A DNA stretch of 7,303 bases from Kiritimatiellales bacterium. Its GTDB lineage: Bacteria; Verrucomicrobiota; Kiritimatiellia; Kiritimatiellales; Pontiellaceae. Below, piece by piece: positions 1 to 5,922 of the stretch (position 1 is its first letter; the number at the start of each line of letters is the position of its first letter). The stretch spans positions 1 to 7,303 of the forward strand of contig JABDQT010000194.1 of the NCBI GenBank assembly GCA_013042165.1. The letters are read 5' to 3'. The translations under genes and the position numbers were made by a program. The notes beneath the pieces are model-generated. The model worked only from the letters and a program-made list of their open reading frames with translations, was not told the origin of the DNA and made no database searches.

Positions 1-1
1 G

Positions 2-1420
2 AGCAATAGTGAACCCATCCCGCTGTGCGTGGATCTTGACGGCACGCTCGTCAAGCTCGACACCCTGCATCAGGCCCTGTTCCTGCTGCTGCGGCGCGAT
101 ACCGCCAGCATCCTGCGGATTCCGGGCTGGATGCTCAAAGGCAAGGCGCACCTGAAGGATCAGGTTATGCGGCGGGTTACGCTCGATGCATCCGTCCTCC
201 CCTACCACCAACAGTTTCTCGAATGGCTCCGTAGCGAACATACGGCCGGGCGCAAGCTGATTCTGGCCACGGCCTCGAACTACCGCACCGCCAACGCCGT
301 CGCCGAACACCTCGGAATCTTTGACGAAATCCTGGCCAGTAACGAGGACACCAACCTGCGGCACGGCCACAAACTCGAGGCCATCCGCGAGCGCTTCCCC
401 GCTTTTGCCTATGCCGGCAACGAAGCCTCCGACTTCCCCATCTGGGAGGCCGCCGACGAGGTAATCCTCGTTAACCCGACCCGTGCCGCGCGCACAAAGT
501 TTGCGGCGCGAGCCGGGCATGTGTTCATCGAGCAGCGCCCGGTGGCGCGGATGTTCCTCAAGGCCATGCGCTGCCAGCAGTGGCTCAAGAACCTGCTGAT
601 TTTTTCGCCCATGTTTCTGGCGCACCGCTTTACCGAATCCGCCAGCCTTGTGCGGGCCACCATCGCCTTCTTCGCCTTTAGCCTTGCGGCCTCGTCGATT
701 TATGTGCTCAACGACCTTTTCGACCTGAGCGCCGACCAGCACCACCCGCGCAAATGCAGGCGCCCCTTTGCCTCGGGCGATCTGCCGATCGCGGTGGGCT
801 CGCTGCTCACGCCGCTGCTGGTGATCCTCAGCTTCATCCTCTGCATGTTTCTGCCGTTGTCGTTTTTCTTTACGCTGCTGGCCTACTATGCACTGACCAC
901 GCTCTACTCCTGGCGGATCAAGCAGACGGCGATTGCCGATGTGCTCATGCTGGCCGTGCTCTATTCAATGCGCATCCTCGCCGGTGCGGTCGCCACGGGC
1001 ACCGCCGCATCGGTTTGGTTCATCGAGTTTGCGATCTTCCTGTTCCTCAGTCTCGCGCTGGTGAAACGGATGTCCGAGCTGCGCGAAATGGAAAATGGAT
1101 TCGGACAGGACAACACCCACCGGGAACGCGGATATACCATCGAGGACCTTCCGCTGCTGCTGGCCTTCGGCACCGCCAGCGGATATATCGCCGTGTTCGT
1201 TTTTACCATGTACCTCGGCAGCGATAAGGTGACGCGGCTCTACAGCCGTCCCGACCTGCTCTGGGTCTTCTGCCCGCTCCTGCTCTATTGGATCACCCGG
1301 ATGTGGCACCTCGCCTGGCGCGGCAGGATGCAGGATGACCCGCTCGCGTTCGCCGCCCGTGATCCGCAAACCTACCTGGTCGGCGCGCTGGGCATCGCCG
1401 CCATCCTTTTCGCCATCTAG
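2..1420 (+). CDS. HAD-UbiA fusion: polyprenyl-phosphate phosphoribosyltransferase-like membrane protein (5' partial)
   Basis: The reading frame is open from base 2, so the true start lies left of the window. The GTG at 29 is a Val inside the first beta-strand of the HAD fold, directly before motif I DLDGT (32-46), and is not a credible start. The soluble N-terminal part also has a motif II-like LATAS (about 263-277) and a GNxxSD motif III (416-433), as in HAD phosphatases. From about 540 a UbiA-type integral membrane domain follows: an RCQQWLKN entry motif, the Asp-rich metal/diphosphate motif NDxxDxxxD (710-736) followed by HPRKCRRPFASG, then a YSWRIK...DV...RILAGA block (about 905-995) and KRMSEL. 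Roughly seven to nine hydrophobic segments are visible. The UbiA part most resembles decaprenyl-phosphate phosphoribosyltransferase (Rv3806c-like), which moves phosphoribose from PRPP to a polyprenyl phosphate at the membrane. The HAD part could remove the phosphate. Family assignment is firm; the exact substrate is inferred. It ends 168 bp before the kinase gene. Confidence 0.88.
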   Translation, partial: SNSEPIPLCVDLDGTLVKLDTLHQALFLLLRRDTASILRIPGWMLKGKAHLKDQVMRRVTLDASVLPYHQQFLEWLRSEHTAGRKLILATASNYRTANAVAEHLGIFDEILASNEDTNLRHGHKLEAIRERFPAFAYAGNEASDFPIWEAADEVILVNPTRAARTKFAARAGHVFIEQRPVARMFLKAMRCQQWLKNLLIFSPMFLAHRFTESASLVRATIAFFAFSLAASSIYVLNDLFDLSADQHHPRKCRRPFASGDLPIAVGSLLTPLLVILSFILCMFLPLSFFFTLLAYYALTTLYSWRIKQTAIADVLMLAVLYSMRILAGAVATGTAASVWFIEFAIFLFLSLALVKRMSELREMENGFGQDNTHRERGYTIEDLPLLLAFGTASGYIAVFVFTMYLGSDKVTRLYSRPDLLWVFCPLLLYWITRMWHLAWRGRMQDDPLAFAARDPQTYLVGALGIAAILFAI

Positions 1421-1430
1421 CAATCGAAAG

Positions 1431-1540
1431 TTGAACTATGAACAATGAAAAACGCTCCCGCACATGCGAGGATAATTCTGCAACGCTTTTGAAGCTGAGG
1501 CATCGCCGCCTGAGTTCCGTTTTCATAGTTCATACTTCAT
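1431..1540. repeat. Imperfect inverted-repeat element in intergenic region
   Basis: Bases 1431-1451 (starting TTGAACTATGAACAATG) are the reverse complement of 1520-1540 with 18 of 21 positions matching. The enclosed 68 bp contain a second hairpin: CTGAGGC at 1495-1501, a 6-nt loop, and GCCTGAG at 1508-1514, with one internal mismatch. No open frame of note lies inside. The layout, about 110 bp with terminal inverted repeats, could be a small non-autonomous element or a structured leader. With one copy in view, dispersal cannot be shown. Confidence 0.45.
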
Positions 1541-1575
1541 AGTTCATCTCTCATAGTTTATCCCTCATCATTTAA
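1522..1575 (+). repeat. Tandem 14-nt repeat, four degenerate copies
   Basis: Units begin at 1522, 1536, 1550 and 1564 with an exact 14-nt period. The cores are TTCATAGTTCAT twice (1522-1533 and 1536-1547), then CTCATAGTTTAT (1550-1561) and the more diverged CTCATCATTTAA (1564-1575). The array ends just before the ribosome binding site of the kinase gene (AAGGAG at 1579-1584) and so lies in its promoter/leader region. The first two copies also form the right arm of the inverted repeat. It may be a slippage-prone spacer or a set of binding sites; function is not shown by the sequence. Confidence 0.7.
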
Positions 1576-1588
1576 CCAAAGGAGTGCC

Positions 1589-2503
1589 ATGACCCAGCCC
1601 GCTGTCGACTTGACCATTGTCGGATCCATCGGAATCGACACCATTGAAACCCCCGCGGAAAAACGCGAAGAGATTCTCGGCGGCTCCGTCAGCTATGCCT
1701 GTGCCGCGGCGTCCTTCTTCACCCACACCGGCATGGTCGGCGTGGTGGGTACCGACTTCCCGCAGGCCTTCCTCGACACCTGGAAGGATATGAACATCGA
1801 CCTCGAAGGCCTCCAGACCGTGGAGGGCAAAACCTTCCGCTGGTCCGGCGTCTACGAGGAAAATATGGACAACCGCACCACACTTTCCACCGAACTCAAT
1901 GTCTTCGAAACCTTTTCGCCCGAGCTGCCGGAAGCTTATCGCGACGCGCCCTACCTCTTTCTCGGCAACATCCATCCCGCGCTTCAGCTACACGTCCTCG
2001 AGCAGGTGCGCAACCCGAAGTTTATCCTGATCGATACCATGGATCTGTGGATCAATATCGACAAAGAGGACCTGACCAAAGTCATCGGCAAATGCACCAT
2101 GCTCACCCTCAATGAATCCGAAGCGGAACTCTTCACCGGCGAACGCACCCTCAACAAGGCCGCCAAAAAACTGCTCGAGCTGGGCCCCGAATACGTGCTG
2201 ATCAAGAAGGGCGGCAACGGCTCGATGCTCTTCAACCACGAGGAAGTGTTCCTGCTGCATGCCTACCCGCTCGACCATTTCAAGGATCCCACCGGAGCCG
2301 GAGACACCTTTGCCGGCGGCCTGATGGGTGCACTGGCCGCCTCCGGAAAGACCGACCGCGAAGCCATCCGGCAGGCCATGGTGTACGGCAGTATCGCCGC
2401 CTCTTTCGGTGTCGAGGAATTCAGCCTCGACCGCCTCGCCAAGCTGGATCGCGATGAAATTGAAATTCGCGTTGCAGAATTCAAGGAGATGTGCAGAATT
2501 TAG
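1589..2503 (+). CDS. PfkB-family sugar/nucleoside kinase
   Basis: This 304-aa protein has the ribokinase (PfkB) fold, whose members transfer the ATP gamma-phosphate to a sugar or nucleoside hydroxyl in the cytoplasm. Visible landmarks, in order, are an N-terminal beta-strand with GSIGID (residues 12-17), the Gly-Gly substrate-loop motif GGSVSYA (31-37), GVVGTDFP, the Mg-associated NxxE motif (N175, E178), and the C-terminal PfkB signature DPTGAGDTFAGG with the presumed catalytic base D239. The length is typical of the family. The ATG at 1589 is preceded by AAGGAG (1579-1584, 4-nt spacing), which supports this start. The substrate cannot be told from the motifs; ribokinase-, adenosine kinase- or fructokinase-like activity are all possible. 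Its stop codon lies 5 nt before the next ATG, so the downstream STAS-like gene is probably co-transcribed and translationally coupled. Confidence 0.9.
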   Translation: MTQPAVDLTIVGSIGIDTIETPAEKREEILGGSVSYACAAASFFTHTGMVGVVGTDFPQAFLDTWKDMNIDLEGLQTVEGKTFRWSGVYEENMDNRTTLSTELNVFETFSPELPEAYRDAPYLFLGNIHPALQLHVLEQVRNPKFILIDTMDLWINIDKEDLTKVIGKCTMLTLNESEAELFTGERTLNKAAKKLLELGPEYVLIKKGGNGSMLFNHEEVFLLHAYPLDHFKDPTGAGDTFAGGLMGALAASGKTDREAIRQAMVYGSIAASFGVEEFSLDRLAKLDRDEIEIRVAEFKEMCRI

Positions 2504-2508
2504 CTCTT

Positions 2509-2889
2509 ATGAATGCTTTGGGATATCAACTTGAGTTTGAAAACTGCGGAAGCTATCTGTATGCCCGCCTCTCGGGCAAGGACAGCTTCGCGGCCAGTCT
2601 GAGCTATTGGAACAAGATTGCCGACCAGATCAAACAAACCAAGCATGATAGACTGCTCGTGCATGAAAACCTCATAGGCGAACTGACTGAAGCGGAAATG
2701 TATGACCTCGTGGTGGATCTGCAGGATTCCGGGCTGATCGATGTCCGCATCGCCTTCTTCGATGAAAATCCGGCCGATGAAAGCCTCAACAATCTGGGTC
2801 AGCTGGTGGCCAACCACCGGGGCGGAGATATCTGTATCTTCAAGAGCCTTTCGACCGCGCGCAGGTGGATCGAACAGGTTCACGAATAA
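2509..2889 (+). CDS. Small STAS-like protein of unknown function
   Basis: This 126-aa soluble acidic protein has no catalytic motif that I recognise. The alternating strands and helices (YLYARLSG; a long helix ending IADQI; RLLVHENL; a helix MYDLVVDLQD; RIAFFDEN; a C-terminal ICIFKSLSTARRWI with a final helix) are reminiscent of STAS/SpoIIAA-like folds, in which a short helix follows a strand and the protein acts as a binding or anti-anti-sigma-like module. This is a structural impression, not a family match. The start is uncertain. A GTG at 2491 overlaps the kinase gene by 13 nt but sits only 2 nt after AAGGAG (2483-2488). The ATG at 2509 lacks a well-spaced Shine-Dalgarno but gives a more natural N-terminus and could be read by termination-reinitiation after the kinase stop at 2503. 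GC is near 50% by hand count, lower than the kinase gene. Confidence 0.72.
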   Translation: MNALGYQLEFENCGSYLYARLSGKDSFAASLSYWNKIADQIKQTKHDRLLVHENLIGELTEAEMYDLVVDLQDSGLIDVRIAFFDENPADESLNNLGQLVANHRGGDICIFKSLSTARRWIEQVHE

Positions 2890-2928
2890 GCCAGAACCGG
2901 CTCCCGCCCAAAAATACTAAAATAATAG

Positions 2929-2960
2929 GACTGACACCTTTTTCCTTTTTTGTGTGAGTC
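2929..2960. terminator. Candidate terminator hairpin between convergent genes
   Basis: GACTGACAC (2929-2937) can pair with GTGTGAGTC (2952-2960) with one central mismatch, enclosing a 14-nt pyrimidine/T-rich loop. It sits between the converging ends of the STAS-like gene (2889) and priA (2969). Read on the minus strand, the hairpin is followed by a T-rich run (TATTATTTTAGTATTTTT), so it would fit better as a priA terminator. The stem is weak and the loop long, so this call is tentative. Confidence 0.35.
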
Positions 2961-2968
2961 ACCTTAAA

Positions 2969-5866
2969 CTACAGCAACGACAGCGCATCGACATCCACCG
3001 TGCAGGAGACGCTCTTCGGTGTTTTAAACGCGGCCTGCACATGGCGGATCGGTTTGGTCATCCGGACGGTGTGCGCACAGCGCAGCACGATGTGGTAGCG
3101 GTAGTGTCCCTTCGCGCGGGCCAGCGGCGCCGGTTGTGGCGGTGCATGGTTGACCGATTCCGGCAACAGCTTTTCCAGGTGCCGGTAAAATCCTTCGGCT
3201 GCATGCTGCACGGCGGACTCGGACTCTCCCTTAAAGGTCAGCAGCACCAGATGTGAGCAAGGCGGATAAGCCAGCTCGCGCCGGAACTCCAGATCCTGCT
3301 CGCAGAATCCCGTGTAGTCGAGATTGCGTGCGGCCTGCACGGCCGGATGGTGCGGGGTGTAGGTCTGTACAATCACCTCGCCTGCCTTTTCACCGCGCCC
3401 CGCCCGCCCGGCCACCTGCGTGAGCAGCTGGAACGTCCGTTCGCCCGCCCGGAAATCGGGCATGTGCAGCGACATGTCGGCATAGAGTACGCCGACGAGT
3501 GTGACGTTCGGGAAATCCAGTCCCTTGGCGATCATCTGCGTGCCGAGCAGGATGTCGATCTTGCCGGTGCGAAACTTGTCGAGCACGGTGCGATAGGAAT
3601 CCTTCTTGCGCATGGTGTCGGAATCCATGCGCGCCACGCGCGCATTCGGGCATAGCTTTTCGAGCACCTCCTCGATCTTCTCCGTGCCCATGCCGGCATA
3701 CTTGAAGTCGGGGTCGCGGCACTCCGGGCAGCGCTCCGGCACAGCGGCCTCCGCGCCGCAGATATGGCAGAGCAGCTTGTGGGCGCGCTTGTGGTAGGTC
3801 ATGGATACGCTGCACTCGGAACACTCCGCCACATAGCCGCATTTTCCGCACTGGAGCGACGATGAAAACCCGCGCCGGTTCAAAAAGAGAATCACCTGTT
3901 CGTTGCAGTTGAGCCGGTCGTAGATCCCCTGCACGAGCTCGGCGGAGAAAATGTGGGCGCGGCCTTCCTTTTCGGCCTCGATGCGCATGTCGATAATCCG
4001 CATCAACGGCATGGAGCGGTCATCGACGCGCTGGTGCATCTCAGTAAGCTGATAGCGTCCTTCGCGCACATTGTTGAATGATTCCAGCGCCGGGGTGGCC
4101 GAGCCGAGCACCACGCAGCAGTTTTCCAGATGGCCGCGCATCACTGCCACATCGCGCGCATTGTAGCGCGGCGATTCATCCTGCTTGTAGGTCGGTTCGT
4201 GCTCCTCGTCGACGACGATCAGTCCCGGATTTTCAATGGGCGCAAAAAGGGCCGACCGCGCCCCGATGGCAATCTGCGCCTCGCCGTTGCGGATGCGGTG
4301 CCATTCGTCGTGCCGCTCGCCGTCGGAAAGGCTGGAGTGCAGCACGGCCACGCAGTCGCCGAATCGGGAACGGAAGCGATCCACCGTCTGCGGGGTGAGC
4401 GCAATTTCAGGCACGAGCACAATGGCTCCCTTTCCTTTGTCGAGGGCGTGCTGGATCGCCTGCAGATAGACCTCCGTTTTGCCGCTGCCGGTTACCCCGT
4501 GCAGCAGCACCGTGCCCGGCTTTGCCTGATCCATCGAAGCGTTGATGGCCTCCAATGCGGCCTGCTGCTCTGCCATCAGCTCGAACGGTTTGGTGCGCAG
4601 CAGCTCGAGCCCCGCATGCGGATCGCGCAGAATGGTCGACTCTTCGATCTTCACCAGCCCGTGCTTTTCGAGCGTACGGATCGGCGACTCCGAGCAGTCC
4701 GCCCGCTCCTTCAACTCCGGGATGGTCATGGCGCCGTGTTCCTGCAAGGCCTGCATCACCCGCTGCTGCCTGGGCGGTAACGTAGACGCCGTGTGCTTGG
4801 TTGTTAGTGTAGACGCGACGCCCCCGTCGCGTTCCCCGTCGAAAAGAGAAAAGCTGTCCCGGCTAAGTCCTGCCGGGTTTTCCGCGATATATTTTTTAAA
4901 CTTTCCCAGACTCTCCGGGTTCCGCACGATATGATCGAATGATTCCTTCTGCCAAACCGTCCCGTCTTCGCCGATGATCCTGTTGATTTTCCGGGAAGAA
5001 ACCGACTTCCAGCCCTGCACGATTTTCGAGAGTGCATGATCGCCCAGGGGAGAAACCAGGACATGAACATGGTTGGGCATGACCACATAGTGATGCAGCT
5101 GATACTGCGTGCCGTTCATTTTATCGAGAACCGAACAGACTACATTACGGACTGAAGGATCTTTCAGCACACAACTCCCTTGGCCGGCATCAATCCACCG
5201 TTCCAAACGTTCAGTAAAGCGAGTGCGATATTCTTTCTGCCATTCGATTAAACGCGACGAGGGCGTCGCGTCTACGTTCTCTGCGACCGGTCTCGGGTTT
5301 TCGGCAAGCCATTCATCTCGCTCACGACTCCACTGATCCAGTTTTTCTTTCGGCAGGGAGTCCCCCAGCCGAAATGTCACGAAGTAGGTGGTTCCATCCT
5401 GCCGCCAATGGGGAAGATTGCCGTTCATGTTTCCAACAGCGGATTTTGGCTCAAAGTCGTTAATCGGTAACGTAGAGGAGTCGCCTTGGGGTGTTGCGTC
5501 TGCATTCAGTCGCACCACGAGCTGCTTTTTGTGCTTTGCGCCGCGCTTGCGGACGGCGCTGGGCAGCACGGTGCGGACGGCGTGCTCGATCGGCGCGCAG
5601 TAGTAGTCGGCGATCCAGTAGGCCAGCTTCATGATTGGATCAGGAATCAGCGGTTTTTCGCCGACAACCCCGGCGATCGACTTGAGCTTGTCGCCAAAGG
5701 CCGAATGGCCCGCCAGCCCGACCACAAACCCGCGCAGCTCACGCGACTTGAACGGCACCATGACCTGCGAACCCACATGAATGGAGGACGCGAGCGGTTC
5801 GGGAATGAGGTAGTCAAACTCCCGATCCAGCGATATCTCCACCACGACTTTTGCGATTGATGCCAT
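2969..5866 (-). CDS. priA: Primosomal protein N' (replication-restart helicase PriA) carrying an in-frame transposase insertion
   Basis: PriA is the 3'-to-5' superfamily 2 helicase that recognises stalled forks and reloads the replisome. The ATG at 5866 gives MASIAKVVVEISLDREFDYL, the canonical 3'-end-binding domain (residues 1 to about 125). The open frame continues upstream to 6496, but that part is antisense to tsaC and is not coding. The helicase landmarks are a winged-helix region (PRQQRVMQALQEHG, from about 365), Walker A GVTGSGKT (457-464), the DEEH box (553-556), GSATPALES, eight zinc-binding Cys (673, 676, 682, 685, 700, 703, 713, 716), GTQMIAKGLDFP, QVAGRAGR and a C-terminal VDVDALSLL. 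All are intact. The protein is 965 aa against about 730 for typical PriA. The excess, residues about 135-364, is a REP-associated transposase domain lying between the 3'-binding domain and the winged helix. No Shine-Dalgarno precedes the ATG. Identity is certain; whether the chimera is an active helicase is unknown. Confidence 0.95.
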   Translation of the reverse strand: MASIAKVVVEISLDREFDYLIPEPLASSIHVGSQVMVPFKSRELRGFVVGLAGHSAFGDKLKSIAGVVGEKPLIPDPIMKLAYWIADYYCAPIEHAVRTVLPSAVRKRGAKHKKQLVVRLNADATPQGDSSTLPINDFEPKSAVGNMNGNLPHWRQDGTTYFVTFRLGDSLPKEKLDQWSRERDEWLAENPRPVAENVDATPSSRLIEWQKEYRTRFTERLERWIDAGQGSCVLKDPSVRNVVCSVLDKMNGTQYQLHHYVVMPNHVHVLVSPLGDHALSKIVQGWKSVSSRKINRIIGEDGTVWQKESFDHIVRNPESLGKFKKYIAENPAGLSRDSFSLFDGERDGGVASTLTTKHTASTLPPRQQRVMQALQEHGAMTIPELKERADCSESPIRTLEKHGLVKIEESTILRDPHAGLELLRTKPFELMAEQQAALEAINASMDQAKPGTVLLHGVTGSGKTEVYLQAIQHALDKGKGAIVLVPEIALTPQTVDRFRSRFGDCVAVLHSSLSDGERHDEWHRIRNGEAQIAIGARSALFAPIENPGLIVVDEEHEPTYKQDESPRYNARDVAVMRGHLENCCVVLGSATPALESFNNVREGRYQLTEMHQRVDDRSMPLMRIIDMRIEAEKEGRAHIFSAELVQGIYDRLNCNEQVILFLNRRGFSSSLQCGKCGYVAECSECSVSMTYHKRAHKLLCHICGAEAAVPERCPECRDPDFKYAGMGTEKIEEVLEKLCPNARVARMDSDTMRKKDSYRTVLDKFRTGKIDILLGTQMIAKGLDFPNVTLVGVLYADMSLHMPDFRAGERTFQLLTQVAGRAGRGEKAGEVIVQTYTPHHPAVQAARNLDYTGFCEQDLEFRRELAYPPCSHLVLLTFKGESESAVQHAAEGFYRHLEKLLPESVNHAPPQPAPLARAKGHYRYHIVLRCAHTVRMTKPIRHVQAAFKTPKSVSCTVDVDALSLL
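4775..4786 (+). repeat. 12-bp direct repeat, winged-helix-side boundary of insertion
   Basis: CGGTAACGTAGA is identical to 5465-5476 and in the same orientation. On the minus strand it encodes the STLP of ASTLPPRQQ (residues 361-364), immediately before the PriA winged helix. It contains GTAG followed by ACGCC, so it looks like the head of a decayed REP. Confidence 0.75.
4809..4832 (+). repeat. REP palindrome with GTAG head (copy A)
   Basis: GTAG (4809-4812) is followed by a perfect 8-bp hairpin ACGCGACG-CCCC-CGTCGCGT (4813-4832). A 5' GTAG next to a GC-rich stem-loop is the hallmark of REP sequences recognised by RAYT transposases. This copy directly follows the transposase domain and is translated on the minus strand as RDGGVAST (PriA residues 346-353). 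Confidence 0.85.
4832..5428 (-). other. REP-associated tyrosine transposase (RAYT, Y1/HUH) domain embedded in PriA
   Basis: RAYTs are single-strand-specific HUH endonucleases related to IS200/IS605 TnpA that bind and cut REP hairpins. The domain begins at an internal Met (5428, PriA residue 147) with MNGNLPHWRQDGTTYFVTFR, a classic RAYT N-terminus. It carries the metal-binding HUH motif as MPNHVHVLV (H266 and H268) and the nucleophile in KKYIAENP (Y326), equivalent to Y115 of E. coli TnpA-REP, which lies in DYIYINP. WQKESFDHIVRN, also conserved in the family, is present. About 199 codons (147-345) cover the whole fold. There is no stop codon; translation runs on through a REP into the PriA winged helix. 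An extra eight codons (198-205) inside the domain are a REP copy. Internal initiation at 5428 is possible, but only a weak GGA precedes it. Family assignment is strong; activity is unknown. Confidence 0.92.
5252..5275 (-). repeat. REP palindrome with GTAG head (copy B), inside the transposase coding region
   Basis: Read on the minus strand, GTAG (5275-5272) is followed by ACGCGACG-CCCT-CGTCGCGT. It is identical to copy A except for one loop base and lies in the opposite orientation. Its 24 nt are exactly eight codons, VDATPSSR (residues 198-205), placed between the first helical part of the transposase and the EYRTRF helix, where related RAYTs are expected to have only a short linker. Confidence 0.85.
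5465..5476 (+). repeat. 12-bp direct repeat, N-terminal-domain-side boundary of insertion
   Basis: CGGTAACGTAGA is the partner of 4775-4786 and encodes the STLP of DSSTLP (residues 131-134). The next 25 bases (to about 5501, with CGCCTTGGGGTGTTGCGTCT) resemble a degenerate REP body and partly match the sequence after the other copy. A worn REP may therefore have been present here already, or have arrived with the element. Confidence 0.72.
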
Positions 5867-5870
5867 AAGA

Positions 5871-5887
5871 CGCGAATGTAGTTCGCG
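5871..5887. promoter_or_regulatory. Palindrome in the priA promoter/leader
   Basis: CGCGAA (5871-5876), a 5-nt spacer and TTCGCG (5882-5887) form a perfect 6-bp inverted repeat beginning 5 bp upstream of the priA ATG. On the minus strand it overlaps a TACATT hexamer (5880-5875) in a possible -10 position 8 nt before the ATG. It could be an operator or an mRNA hairpin. It does not match the spacing of a Gram-positive LexA box. Confidence 0.4.
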
Positions 5888-5922
5888 GCCTGTGGAAAGG
5901 CACGGAAAAAACGTACCGCCAC

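Larger units (their letters stand above)
4775..5476 (-). mobile_element. RAYT-REP insertion inside priA, bounded by 12-bp direct repeats
   Basis: The block is delimited by identical 12-mers CGGTAACGTAGA at 4775-4786 and 5465-5476. It contains, in priA orientation, a short translated stretch that looks like a former 5' leader (INDFEPKSAVGN), a Y1/HUH transposase domain, and REP palindromes. The repeat-to-repeat distance is 690 bp, or 230 codons, so the helicase frame is preserved, and removing one unit leaves a 735-aa PriA of normal length. GC over 4861-5160 is 151/300 (50%) by hand count, versus 188/300 (63%) over priA bases 4141-4440, consistent with foreign origin; the STAS-like gene is also near 50%, so composition alone is not decisive. 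The 12-mers contain the REP head GTAG, so they may be REP ends rather than a target-site duplication. Confidence 0.85.

Noticed and set aside
29..31. GTG as the start of the HAD-UbiA protein
   Set aside because: It falls inside the beta-strand that precedes DLDGT, and the frame is open to the window edge, so the gene is 5' truncated.
1522..1575. CRISPR array
   Set aside because: The units are 12-14 nt, contiguous and degenerate, with no unique spacers and no cas genes.
2889..2902. Terminator for the STAS-like gene (AGCC-N6-GGCT)
   Set aside because: The stem is only 4 bp and no T-tract follows.
4130..4780. Plus-strand open frame opposite priA (216 aa)
   Set aside because: It is a shadow of priA codon bias; the complementary strand encodes the Walker A and DEEH motifs, and no recognisable protein features are present on the plus strand.
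4775..5476. Intein in PriA
   Set aside because: There is no splicing-block Cys/Ser at the N-side junction and no His-Asn followed by a nucleophile at the C-side; the insert has RAYT motifs instead.
4776..5476. Classical target-site duplication from a DDE-type insertion sequence
   Set aside because: The 12-mers contain the REP head GTAG and no terminal inverted repeats are seen at the ends; HUH/Y1 elements do not normally create target duplications, so REP-derived repeats explain them better.
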